DNA from: Bog-159 sp050008575 | GTDB taxonomy: Bacteria; Acidobacteriota; Terriglobia; Bryobacterales; Bryobacteraceae | Length of the DNA: 64,000 nucleotides | Reading direction: 5' to 3' | NCBI GenBank assembly: GCA_050008575.1 | Contig: JBEKMJ010000019.1 | Span: 1 to 64,000 of the forward strand | In this document: positions 16,638 through 25,323 of the stretch, one piece after another | Layout of the letters: every line of letters starts with the position of its first letter | How positions within the stretch are numbered: position 1 is the stretch's first letter | Position numbers and translations under genes: made by a program | Notes under the pieces: generated by a model | Database searches by the model: none | The model's input: only the letters and a program-made list of their open reading frames with translations | What the model was told of the DNA's origin: nothing

Positions 16638-18266
16638 TCACTCGTCCAGCAGGAAACCGTGATAGCGGCCCATCCAATAGGGCAATAGAAACGCTGCGCC
16701 ATCGTCTTCGCCGCGGCCATCGGAACCGCCGTCGATATCGAATGGATTAGAGTTCCATTTCATAACCGGCCGTTCGTCGGGAGGCAGCAGGTTTCTTGCC
16801 TGCCGCCGCTCGAAGCGGTCGGCCGCGGGATCCATTATCAATCCCTCACGATTCGAATTCCGCACTGTCCATTCAATGGTATCGATGGGCATTCGGTAGA
16901 GCGTGCGGGCCGCGGCCTGTATGTCCGCGGGCGCGTGGGGTTGGGCCATTGCGTAGATGAATGTCCATAGGGGATTCTCTTCACGAACTATGTTTTCCCA
17001 CCACCCATTCAATGCCGGCCGGTAGTAGCGGTTTAATAAGTCCCGACCGGTTTCATATCGGAAAAGGTTATAGAAAGATAGCATGGCCAGCTCTTCGTCG
17101 GAGTAGTTGATCTCTTCGCGCATTTCTTTGTAACGGTTGGCGAGACGGGCGTATTCCAAATCGTTCGCCGCCTTTCTATATTCCCGCGCGTATCTGGGAT
17201 TTCCCGTGATGTGGGCCGCGGTCTTCAGAAAGCTGAGCAGCTCCATGGCGTTCAGGGCGCTGTCGCCGGGATTCTGGTGGAAGTAAGTCCGCGACCAGCG
17301 GCCCCAGGTAGTCGGCTTGCCGGTAACGTCGATCAAATAATAGCCGTGGTCGAGGATATGATCCATGATTCGCGCGGCGGTTAGGGCGATGCGTTTTTTG
17401 AGCGCGGCGTCCGGCAACAGATCGGTGGCCACGCCGTACAGAAAGAAGTGGCCGACAATTTCATCCGAGCTGGTGCCGCCTTTCCAGTAATATTGGCCGT
17501 CCGGCGTCCAGTGCCATTCGCCATCGCCCGGCATGGGTTCTCCTTTGCGGATGTACGACCGCGCCGGGAATCCGCGCTTGCCGGCCACTTCTTCCAGAAA
17601 CAGCGCCGCCTCGGCGGACTTGGTGGCGTTCGCCAACGCTTCGGGAGAATGCGTGACAGCGTAGCGAAAACATTCGGCCGCGGCGTACATGGAGGTCCAC
17701 AAGCCATCGTTGTCGTCGTCGCGCATTTGATTCGTCGAAAGGTCGCCGGGCACGCGTAGATTCGAGGGCGACACCAGGCCGTGCCGGTCGTGCCGGGCGT
17801 GTACGCGATCTTCGAAGAGCGCCGCCTTCGCGGCCAGCGTCATGGTGCGGAGTTCGATGTGCGACACTCCGGTCTTGGTGCGCACCCACATGCCGGCGGC
17901 CTGGTCGGCGGCGAGTTGCTGCACGTCGTCGTCGGGCAGGTAACGTTTTCCGGCGAAGTATTGCGTGCGGTCGCGGGGCGGGGCTTTGGGGTCGATGCGC
18001 GTCGCCCCGTGCGCCGAGCCGGTCCATACGGCGCCGTCGGATGAGACGGCCCGGGCCGGGCCGGACTGTTGCAACGCCGCGGGAACTCGCGGGTCGGCGA
18101 GGGAGTAGAAGGTTCGAAATTTCTGCGGCTGCGGGGTTAGGCGGACTGGTTCGGCCCATAGGCAGAGGGCCGCCAAGGTTAACAAGGGGAGAGCCCGTTT
18201 GACGGGACTGAAGTACCGCGCGGCGAGCTGTGTTCGCCGTTGACCGGCTAAAGCCTGTCCTACCAT
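16638..18266 (-). CDS. secreted protein of unknown function, possibly alpha-helical glycosidase-like
   Basis: 542 aa. The ATG at 18266 overlaps the stop of the upstream peptidase gene (ATGGTAG), indicating coupling. The first 25 residues are translated from a decayed hairpin array, followed by a hydrophobic stretch (LPLLTLAALCLW) that would act as the signal. The N-terminal part (AVSSDGAVWTGSAHGATRID) resembles a two-component-type propeller repeat; the rest has alternating aromatic helices with motifs such as DDDNDGLWTSMYAAAECFRY, reminiscent of (alpha/alpha)6 glycosidases. No catalytic assignment can be made. Translation could instead begin at a TTG just before LTLAAL. Confidence 0.65.
   Translation of the reverse strand: MVGQALAGQRRTQLAARYFSPVKRALPLLTLAALCLWAEPVRLTPQPQKFRTFYSLADPRVPAALQQSGPARAVSSDGAVWTGSAHGATRIDPKAPPRDRTQYFAGKRYLPDDDVQQLAADQAAGMWVRTKTGVSHIELRTMTLAAKAALFEDRVHARHDRHGLVSPSNLRVPGDLSTNQMRDDDNDGLWTSMYAAAECFRYAVTHSPEALANATKSAEAALFLEEVAGKRGFPARSYIRKGEPMPGDGEWHWTPDGQYYWKGGTSSDEIVGHFFLYGVATDLLPDAALKKRIALTAARIMDHILDHGYYLIDVTGKPTTWGRWSRTYFHQNPGDSALNAMELLSFLKTAAHITGNPRYAREYRKAANDLEYARLANRYKEMREEINYSDEELAMLSFYNLFRYETGRDLLNRYYRPALNGWWENIVREENPLWTFIYAMAQPHAPADIQAAARTLYRMPIDTIEWTVRNSNREGLIMDPAADRFERRQARNLLPPDERPVMKWNSNPFDIDGGSDGRGEDDGAAFLLPYWMGRYHGFLLDE
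18193..18256. repeat. decayed family A hairpin array in a gene start
   Basis: Degenerate versions of three modules are readable: CGGGACTGAAGTACCGC, GGCGAGC-TGT-GTTCGCC and CGGC-TAAA-GCCTG. Each carries one or two stem mismatches, unlike the perfect copies elsewhere, so this array seems older. It encodes the extreme N-terminus of the downstream secreted protein. Confidence 0.55.
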
Positions 18267-20644
18267 GGCTTCAAATATTTGTCGAACCAGTTCAGTTCCT
18301 CCCACAGTACGTGCTCGATGGATTCACGGCCGCCGTAACCGTGCGACTCCAGCGGCAGCATCACCAGCCGCACCGTTCCGCCATTGCCGCGAATCGCCTG
18401 ATACAGCCGCTCGGATTGAATCGGAAACGTGCCCGTATTATTGTCCGCCTCGCCGTGAATGAGTAAGATGGGTGTCTTGATCTTATCGGCGAGCATGAAT
18501 GGCGACATCCGCAGATAGATATCCTGCGCTTCCCACAGCGAGCGGCGCTCGGTTTGAAACCCAAACGGCGTGAGTGTGCGATTGTAGGCGCCGCTTTCGG
18601 CCACTCCCGCGTGGAACAGTTCGGCATGCGCCAGCAGATTGGCGGTCATGAAGGCGCCGTAGCTGTGGCCGCCCACGCCCACGCGGTCCCGGTCCGCGAC
18701 GCCCATCTCGACGGCCTTGTCGATAGCCGCCTTGGCGTCCATCACAATCTGCTGGACATAGGTGTTGTTCACCGTTTCGGGATCGCCGATCACCGGCATG
18801 GCCGCGTTATCCAGCACCGCGTATCCGTGCAGCAGGAAGAGTAAGTGGAGCGCCGCGCCGGTAAACTGCGTGAACCGATCCGTCGAACCGGTTACTTGCC
18901 CGGCGGTGCCCGCATCGTTGTATTCCAGCGGATACGCCCACAGCAAAGTAGGTAGCCGCGTGCCTTCTTTATAGTTAGGGGGCAGGTAGAGGGTAAACGA
19001 CAGAGGCACGCCGTCCTCGCGCTTATAAGTTACGATTTGCTTTTGGATGCCGTGTACTTGCGGCGTAGGATCCGCTATTTTTGTAAGCGGCGTCAGGGAT
19101 TCGCCGGCCCGGATGTAATAGTTCGGAAATTCGGCGGGGCCTTCGCGCCTTGTCAACAAGCGCGCGCCGTTGTCGTCGAGTATCGCGACCACCGTTTCGT
19201 AGCTGCCTTTGCCGGACTGAAACAGACGCTCGGATTTCTGCGCCGCCAGGTTATAGCGGTCGAGGAAAGGACGATCGCCCGACGGACTGGCGCCTACCGC
19301 GGTGAGGTAGATGTCGTCGCCGTGTTGCAGAATGGCATCCTGCCCGTTGGGCAAAGTTCCCATCACAGGACGGCCGGGGTCGTGATACCGGTCCTGCACG
19401 TTACGGCTGAAGATCACGCGGCCTTCCCGATTCGGCGCGTTCCAGCCGATCTCGATAGTGCGCGCCCAGCGCTTGTCGCGGTCGTAGTCGGTTACCAGGG
19501 CTTGGCCGCCGGTGGCCATGGCTTCCAGGCCCATGAAACGCTCGACTGTTTCGAAGACCTCGCGAGGCTGCGACTGAAACGGCGCGGCCAGCGTCAGGAT
19601 GCGGTCGCGATGCGGCACCTTCTCCTTGGGATTGCCTCCGTCCATGGCATCCACCCAAACCAGCGATGCGGGCTCGTCGGGACGCCACGCATAATCGCGC
19701 GGGCCGGTGCGCACACCTTGCACCGGAATACGGTCCGCGAGGGGAAGGTCGGCCAGTTGGTAGAGTTTCTCGCCGTTTCTGTTCCACACCTCGACCGTCT
19801 CCGGAAAAAGAAACACCGGGTGCAGGTACGAGTAGGGCCTATGTACGCGGGAAGCCAATAGGTACAAGCCATCGGGCGACGGCTCCGCGGTTTCGAAAAT
19901 GCCCGGCGTGCCGGCTGGTGCGATCTTACCAGTGGAGGTGTCCAGATAGACGAGCTGTGCAGTCGCGTAGTAATCGAACAAATCCTCGTCGCGCGGGGTA
20001 CTGAGCATGTCTTCGTAGGTAACGACGGGGCCGGAGCGGCCGGAGCTTTCCTGCACATGCGGCCCGGTGGGCGCGGCCGGATCGGCGGGCGGATTGCCGC
20101 GATGTTCGGGAATGGTGCGCAGTAAGAGAGTGCGGTTATCCGCCAGCCAGACCATCGGCTGACCGATCACGGCATTCAGGCGAACGCCGGCTACGCGCCG
20201 GGTCCGTCCGGTGGCCGTATTCCCGATCCACGGCTCAATGGCGTTGGCGGTGGTGTTGGTGAAGGCGAACTGCCGGCCATCGGGGCTCCAGACGGGCGTG
20301 CCCAGTTTGGCGCCTGGTGGGATCGCAACCACAATATCGGATGCGTCCGAGAGGCGTTTGATGGTGAGGGCGGTGCTGTAGGACGGCAGGTGCGGACCGT
20401 TGGTGCGGATATCGATGCGCAGCCCGGCGAGACGCAGCATGGGCTGCGCGACTTCCGCGATCGGGGGATAGCGCAACGGCTGCATCAGAATGGCGTAGTC
20501 GCGCGAGGGACTGACGGAGATCGAGGGTGGCGGCGGCGCATTCAGAACGTCCAGGATCTCCTGCGGCGGCTTTTGGTAGGTCAGATCAGCCGGCAGGGCC
20601 AGGGCGGCGGCCAGTGGGAAGAGTAGGGCGATGCGGGTTCGCAT
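18260..20644 (-). CDS. secreted S9 family prolyl-oligopeptidase-type peptidase (glutamyl endopeptidase-like)
   Basis: 794 aa. A signal peptide (MRTRIALLFPLAAALALPA) precedes a beta-propeller-like region (about 60-530) and an alpha/beta hydrolase domain. The nucleophile is Ser661 in GVGGHSYGAFMTANLLAHA; the acid is probably the Asp of HGEADNNTG and the base the His of LESHGYGG. The order and the AGVAESGAYNRTLTPFGFQ string match the S9 glutamyl-endopeptidase-like branch. It would cut peptides outside the cytoplasmic membrane. The downstream secreted gene overlaps its stop, suggesting a functional pair. Confidence 0.88.
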   Translation of the reverse strand: MRTRIALLFPLAAALALPADLTYQKPPQEILDVLNAPPPPSISVSPSRDYAILMQPLRYPPIAEVAQPMLRLAGLRIDIRTNGPHLPSYSTALTIKRLSDASDIVVAIPPGAKLGTPVWSPDGRQFAFTNTTANAIEPWIGNTATGRTRRVAGVRLNAVIGQPMVWLADNRTLLLRTIPEHRGNPPADPAAPTGPHVQESSGRSGPVVTYEDMLSTPRDEDLFDYYATAQLVYLDTSTGKIAPAGTPGIFETAEPSPDGLYLLASRVHRPYSYLHPVFLFPETVEVWNRNGEKLYQLADLPLADRIPVQGVRTGPRDYAWRPDEPASLVWVDAMDGGNPKEKVPHRDRILTLAAPFQSQPREVFETVERFMGLEAMATGGQALVTDYDRDKRWARTIEIGWNAPNREGRVIFSRNVQDRYHDPGRPVMGTLPNGQDAILQHGDDIYLTAVGASPSGDRPFLDRYNLAAQKSERLFQSGKGSYETVVAILDDNGARLLTRREGPAEFPNYYIRAGESLTPLTKIADPTPQVHGIQKQIVTYKREDGVPLSFTLYLPPNYKEGTRLPTLLWAYPLEYNDAGTAGQVTGSTDRFTQFTGAALHLLFLLHGYAVLDNAAMPVIGDPETVNNTYVQQIVMDAKAAIDKAVEMGVADRDRVGVGGHSYGAFMTANLLAHAELFHAGVAESGAYNRTLTPFGFQTERRSLWEAQDIYLRMSPFMLADKIKTPILLIHGEADNNTGTFPIQSERLYQAIRGNGGTVRLVMLPLESHGYGGRESIEHVLWEELNWFDKYLKPW

Positions 20645-20718
20645 ATGCTGTCATTCTACAGCGGGGGACGGGGAGCGGGCGGGCTTCGCTCACTCCGGGG
20701 ACATTGGCCTTTTGGTAG

Positions 20719-20847
20719 GGCGGCGCCATGCGCCGCCGTGGCGCGGCTTTCAGCTCCGTTTGGGCGAGCGAAGCTCGCCCTCAGGCGGCGCATGGCGCCG
20801 CCGTGGCGCGGCTTTCAACTCGCCCTCAGGCGGCGCATGGCGCCGCC
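20719..20847. repeat. cluster of four family A hairpins with internal direct repeat
   Basis: GGCGGCGC-CAT-GCGCCGCC (20719-20737), GGGCGAGC-GAA-GCTCGCCC (20762-20780), GGCGGCGC-ATG-GCGCCGCC (20784-20802) and the same again at 20829-20847. A direct repeat of about 30 bases (GTGGCGCGGCTTTCA, then CGCCCTCAGG) separates them, so part of the array has been duplicated. It fills most of the space between the peptidase start (20644) and the next gene's stop (20855). Confidence 0.85.
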
Positions 20848-20854
20848 CCACTGG

Positions 20855-23290
20855 TTACTCGTAGCGCAAGGCCGTCACCGGATCAATCGAGGAAGCCCGG
20901 TACGCGGGCAGCACACAAGCGACGGTGGCGGCCGCCATCAAGATTGCCACCACCGCCAGCACTACAGCCGCATCCATGGAACTGCCTTGCGCCCACCTGC
21001 TCAACACGCCCTTGAGCGCCAGGCTCAGCACCAGACCGGCGAGGAGGCCGCCTCCCACGCTGATCGCAGTCGACGCGAACACCAGCCGGAGCACATGCGT
21101 CGGGCCAGCGCCCAGCGCCATGCGGATACCGAACTCATTGGTGCGCTGCGCCACGATATAAGACACCACGCTATAGAGGCCCAGCACCGATAGCGCCAGC
21201 GCCAGGATGGCGAAGGCGCCGAACAGCGTGGCCACCAGGCGCTCCTGCGCCCACTCCGGTTGCGTGGAGATCCACTGCTCGAGGTTGCGCACGTGTCCCA
21301 TCACCTGCTGATCCGGGTTGACCGCGTGCACTTGCGCGCGTACTGCGCGCAACACGGAAAGCGGCTCAACGCGCGTGCGGACGAGGATCTGCGTGAACAT
21401 CGGCATTTTCATCGTATAGGGCACGTAGATGGCCGGCTTCACCGGCTCGCGCAAGCCATCGTCGCGCGCATCCGCCACCACACCGACGATTTGCAGCCAG
21501 CCGTCGCTATCGGGGGCGGCCGGGGAATAAGGCGGCTCGCTCTTGAGCTGCGGCACGCGAACCTGCTGTCCAATGGCCTCGCCCAGCGGCCAATACCGAT
21601 GCGCCATGGTCTGGTTGACCAGGGCCAGGCGCGCGCCGCGCATGGTCTCCGCGTGGTCGAACAGGCGGCCCTGTACCAGAGGAATGTGCAGCACCGTGAA
21701 ATACTCCGGGCTGACGAAGTTGGTGCGCAGTTCCCGCTCTTCCGGCACAGGCTTGCCCAGAATTTCGAAGTGCGTGTTCCAGCCGTTGCTGGGCGGCGTC
21801 GCGTTGGTGGAGATGCCGGCGGAAACCACCTCTGGCATCGCGGCGATTTTCTCGCGGAGCTGCTCGAAGAACTGCGCGCGCGATTCCCACGTCATGTACG
21901 TGTTGTCGTGGACGGGAATGGGCGCCGACATGGCGTTGTGCGGATCGTAGCCCAGGTTGGTATGCATCAGGCGAACGAATCCGCGAATGGCGCCGCCGGC
22001 GCTCGCCAGCAGCAGCAGCGTAAGTGCCACCTGGGCGGCCACCAGCGCGCCATGCGTGCGTTTGCCGCGCACACCGGCCGTCATTCTGCGGGTGCTGGCC
22101 TGCATCACGGCGGCCAGGTCGGGGCGCGAGAGGCGCAGCGCCGGCGACAGACCGAAGAGCACGCCGGTCCCAATCGCCAGGGCGACGCTGAAGATCAGCA
22201 CGGGCAGGTTGATGCTGATGGCGGCTTCATGCGGAAAAGAATTCTCCGGCAGCCATTTCACGATCAGACTCACGCCCTGATACGCCAGCAGAACACCCAG
22301 CGCCGCGCCGGCGATGGAGAGCAGCAGCGACTCGGTCAACAATTGACGCAGAATGCGGCCGCGGCCGGCGCCCATGGCGGCGCGTACCGCCAACTCGTGC
22401 TGGCGCGCGGTGCCGCGGGCCAGCAGCAAAATGGAGACGTTGGCGCAGCCGATCGCCAGCAGCAGCCCTACAGCTCCAAAAAGCAGGAACAGCGTGGGTC
22501 CCAGCCGCTCCACGAATTGATCGTTCAATCCTTGCAACGCCACGTGAAAGGCCTTTGGAAAATGCGCGGGCGTATCCTTCGCGAACTGCTGGAGCAACGC
22601 CTGCAGCTCGCCATTGGCGGCGGCGCGGCTGACGCCGGGCTTGAGCCGCAGATAAGCGCCATACTGCATCCCCGGATCTTCGGTCAGCTTGAGCGGCAGA
22701 TAGACGTCGCCGTCGCCCCAAGTAAAGCGCGGAGGCATGACGCCGACAATCGTATAGCTCTTGTGGACCAGCCGCAGCGTGCGCCCCAGCACATCGGGCC
22801 TTCCGAGGTAATGCCGCTGCCAGAACTTATAGCTGAGCACGACCACGGGCTGCGGGTCCTGGCCAAAAGGCGCATCCGACGGAATAAAACCGCGGCCGAT
22901 CAGCGCCGGCACGCCGAAGTGGGTGGTCGCATTGGGCGTCAGATAATCGCCGGCCACATCTTCGGGAAGGTCTTCGTCCGTGGTGGTCAGGTTCCATTCA
23001 TTCTCGCCCACCACGCTTTCAATGCATCGCGCCTGGCGGATCTGGCGAATTTGCGGACCGGTCAGTGAGGGCCAGTTTTTGTTGCCGGCCTTATCCTTGA
23101 GCACCAGGTGCGCCATGCGGTCCGGGTCCTTATACGGATACGGATTCATCAGGACGCCATAAACCACGCTAAACACGGCCGTGGTGGCGCCGATGCCCAG
23201 CGCGAGCGAAAGGATGGCGGTGAGGGCGAAGCCCAAGCTCTTCCGCAACTGCCGGAGGGCGAAAATCGAGTCCTGCAGCAATACGTGCAT
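20855..23290 (-). CDS. orphan MacB/FtsX-type ABC permease (copy 3)
   Basis: 811 aa. The ATG at 23290 gives MHVLLQDSIFALRQLRKSLG and a GAGGAA site lies about eight bases upstream. The LALGIGATTAVFSVVYGVLM first segment, MacB_PCD domain, two FtsX triplets (LLLAIGCANVSILLLARGTA; LGLYSVVSYIVAQRTNEFG) and final VTALRYE are all present. The first periplasmic domain differs clearly from copies 1 and 2, suggesting a different ligand or partner. There is no adjacent ATPase. It is divergent from the seven-haem cytochrome gene, with 86 bases between. Confidence 0.9.
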   Translation of the reverse strand: MHVLLQDSIFALRQLRKSLGFALTAILSLALGIGATTAVFSVVYGVLMNPYPYKDPDRMAHLVLKDKAGNKNWPSLTGPQIRQIRQARCIESVVGENEWNLTTTDEDLPEDVAGDYLTPNATTHFGVPALIGRGFIPSDAPFGQDPQPVVVLSYKFWQRHYLGRPDVLGRTLRLVHKSYTIVGVMPPRFTWGDGDVYLPLKLTEDPGMQYGAYLRLKPGVSRAAANGELQALLQQFAKDTPAHFPKAFHVALQGLNDQFVERLGPTLFLLFGAVGLLLAIGCANVSILLLARGTARQHELAVRAAMGAGRGRILRQLLTESLLLSIAGAALGVLLAYQGVSLIVKWLPENSFPHEAAISINLPVLIFSVALAIGTGVLFGLSPALRLSRPDLAAVMQASTRRMTAGVRGKRTHGALVAAQVALTLLLLASAGGAIRGFVRLMHTNLGYDPHNAMSAPIPVHDNTYMTWESRAQFFEQLREKIAAMPEVVSAGISTNATPPSNGWNTHFEILGKPVPEERELRTNFVSPEYFTVLHIPLVQGRLFDHAETMRGARLALVNQTMAHRYWPLGEAIGQQVRVPQLKSEPPYSPAAPDSDGWLQIVGVVADARDDGLREPVKPAIYVPYTMKMPMFTQILVRTRVEPLSVLRAVRAQVHAVNPDQQVMGHVRNLEQWISTQPEWAQERLVATLFGAFAILALALSVLGLYSVVSYIVAQRTNEFGIRMALGAGPTHVLRLVFASTAISVGGGLLAGLVLSLALKGVLSRWAQGSSMDAAVVLAVVAILMAAATVACVLPAYRASSIDPVTALRYE

Positions 23291-23376
23291 GGCGAAGGTT
23301 CCTCTACGGTGAGACGGCGGGCGGCGGTGGACGTTAGGAAGACGCCCGCTGCGCTCGTCCGACACGAGATAGAATT

Positions 23377-25293
23377 GTGGGCGTGAAGGCATCTAGAGCC
23401 GTGCGTCCGGTCTGCCTGTTGCTGACGATTACCCCGCTCGGCAGCGCCGGCGGCAGCGGCTTTCTGGGGCGCGATGCCTGCGCCGGCTGCCATAAGAACA
23501 TCTTTATCACACACCTGCGCACGAACATGGCGCGCACCTGGCAGGGCGTGGCGATTAACCGGCAACTCCCGGCGAATTATTCCCAGACGCATGCGGAGGG
23601 ACCGGCGCCTGAGATTGCGTACGCGCTCAAGAGAACCGCCGAGAACCTGCAATATCGAGTGCAAATGCCGGGGCAGCCCGCGGTCGATTTTCCAGTGGAA
23701 ACCATGGTCGGCGGGGACCGCCATGGCATCAGTTTTCTGTTCCGCGTTCCCGCTGTGGAAGGCGTGCCGCTGGCGCCCGTACGTCTGGTCGAAGCCCGTT
23801 ACTTCCACTATGCGGAACAGGACAAGCTGGCGTTCTCACTCGGCTTTCCCGAAGAGAAGCCGGTCAATTATGAAACAGCCTTGGGCCGGGTACTGACTCC
23901 GTATTTGGAGAAACGGTGCCTGGGTTGTCACGGCGCGCCGCGAACTCATGGCACGCGCGTGGAGACGGGCGTCGCTTGCGAGAACTGCCACGGCCCGGGC
24001 CAGCCCCATGTGGCCGCAGTCCGCTCCCATTCGCGAAACCTGCGCATCTTGAACCCCGGCAAGCTGCCCATTGCCGATCGGATGGCGCCTTGCACGCAAT
24101 GCCATGCAGGCTCCAGTATCGTCGAAGACCCCATGCCGGACGACGTGCTGATCTCCGATCAAGTGACGGCGTTGAAAAACAGCGAGTGTTGGCGTCAGAC
24201 CGCCGGTGAGATCACGTGCATAAACTGTCACAACCCGCACCAGGATGCGCCCGCCGCCGTGCTGCAGGCCAGGTCCGAAAAAACTTGTTTGCGATGCCAT
24301 AGCGCGGCCGTAACGAATCGTGCGGCTTTGTGCCCGGTAAATCGAACCACGGGCTGCGTCGGGTGTCACATGGCGAACGAGATACGCGGCGCGTTTACGA
24401 TAGCGGAACACTGGATTCGCGTCCATCCCGAGCAGAAGGTCGAAGTGCCCGCGCGGAATCCGGCATGGCGAAGCACGATTACTCCCACGCACCTGTTTCT
24501 GCGCACGATTGTTTTAGACGACCGGGAAAAAGCGGCGGCAATGCGGGCGCAGCTTCTATCGGGCGGATCTTTCTTCGAACTTGCCTCAGCCAAATCGGTC
24601 GACCGCGCCACGGGAGTCAACGGCGGCTATGCGGGGGACCTCGACCAGAGCCAGCTCGATCCGGCATGGTCCGCCACGGCGCTGAAACTACAGCCCGGAG
24701 AGATCTCCGACATTGTCGAAGCAAACGGAAAGTACGTCATCCTGCAGCGCATGCCGCGGACCTTCCGCGAAGATGCCGAAGTGGTATTCAACAAAGCGAT
24801 GGATCTGCGGAAGCAAGGCAAGCCGCAGGAATGCGCCAACGAATTGCTCGAAGCGTTGAAAATCTATCCGCACCTTCTGCGCGCCATGACCTGGCTAGGC
24901 GCGATTTACGGGCAGGGCGGCAATCCGACGGTTAGTGCGGGAGTTCTGACGATTGCAACCCGGCTCTATCTGCGGGACGCCGGCGCACACTTTAACCTCG
25001 CACTCGCCTATGGCGCGACGGGCAACCCGGAGGAGATTCCCGAATACCGGCGCACCATAGAAATCGATCCCGATTATGTTTTGGCTTATCTGAATTGGGG
25101 CGCCTCGCTTTATGAGAAAGGCCAATACGAAGAGGCGATTAAGATTTATCGCCAAGGCATCGACGTAAACCCGCTATTCGCCTCTCTGCACTACAGCCTG
25201 GGTCTGGCATTGGAGCAGACGAAGAAGACCGCCGAAGCCGAGGCGGAATTGACGCTGGCCGCGAAGATCGATCCGAACGTGGGTAAACGGTGA
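23377..25293 (+). CDS. exported heptahaem cytochrome c - parvulin - TPR fusion
   Basis: 638 aa with a GTG start (a second in-frame GTG two codons later is possible). After a signal peptide come seven CxxCH sites: CAGCH (35-39), CLGCH (about 180), CENCH, CTQCH, CINCH, CLRCH and CVGCH (about 330). Next is a PpiC-like parvulin domain (about 375-455; FLRTIVLDDREKAAAMRAQL, GGYAGDLDQSQLDPAW, GEISDIVEANGKYVILQR), then TPR repeats to the end. It should bind seven c-type haems in the periplasm. Cytochrome-TPR proteins are common in acidobacteria; the inserted isomerase-like domain is unusual. The redox partner is unknown. Confidence 0.85.
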   Translation: MGVKASRAVRPVCLLLTITPLGSAGGSGFLGRDACAGCHKNIFITHLRTNMARTWQGVAINRQLPANYSQTHAEGPAPEIAYALKRTAENLQYRVQMPGQPAVDFPVETMVGGDRHGISFLFRVPAVEGVPLAPVRLVEARYFHYAEQDKLAFSLGFPEEKPVNYETALGRVLTPYLEKRCLGCHGAPRTHGTRVETGVACENCHGPGQPHVAAVRSHSRNLRILNPGKLPIADRMAPCTQCHAGSSIVEDPMPDDVLISDQVTALKNSECWRQTAGEITCINCHNPHQDAPAAVLQARSEKTCLRCHSAAVTNRAALCPVNRTTGCVGCHMANEIRGAFTIAEHWIRVHPEQKVEVPARNPAWRSTITPTHLFLRTIVLDDREKAAAMRAQLLSGGSFFELASAKSVDRATGVNGGYAGDLDQSQLDPAWSATALKLQPGEISDIVEANGKYVILQRMPRTFREDAEVVFNKAMDLRKQGKPQECANELLEALKIYPHLLRAMTWLGAIYGQGGNPTVSAGVLTIATRLYLRDAGAHFNLALAYGATGNPEEIPEYRRTIEIDPDYVLAYLNWGASLYEKGQYEEAIKIYRQGIDVNPLFASLHYSLGLALEQTKKTAEAEAELTLAAKIDPNVGKR

Positions 25294-25323
25294 GGCCGAT
25301 TTCAAGGCCGATTTCAAGAAGGT

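Noticed and set aside
21260..23068. 602-codon plus-strand frame opposite orphan permease copy 3
   Set aside because: The translation is His/Arg/Gln-rich with no recognisable motif and is fully antisense to a well-supported gene.
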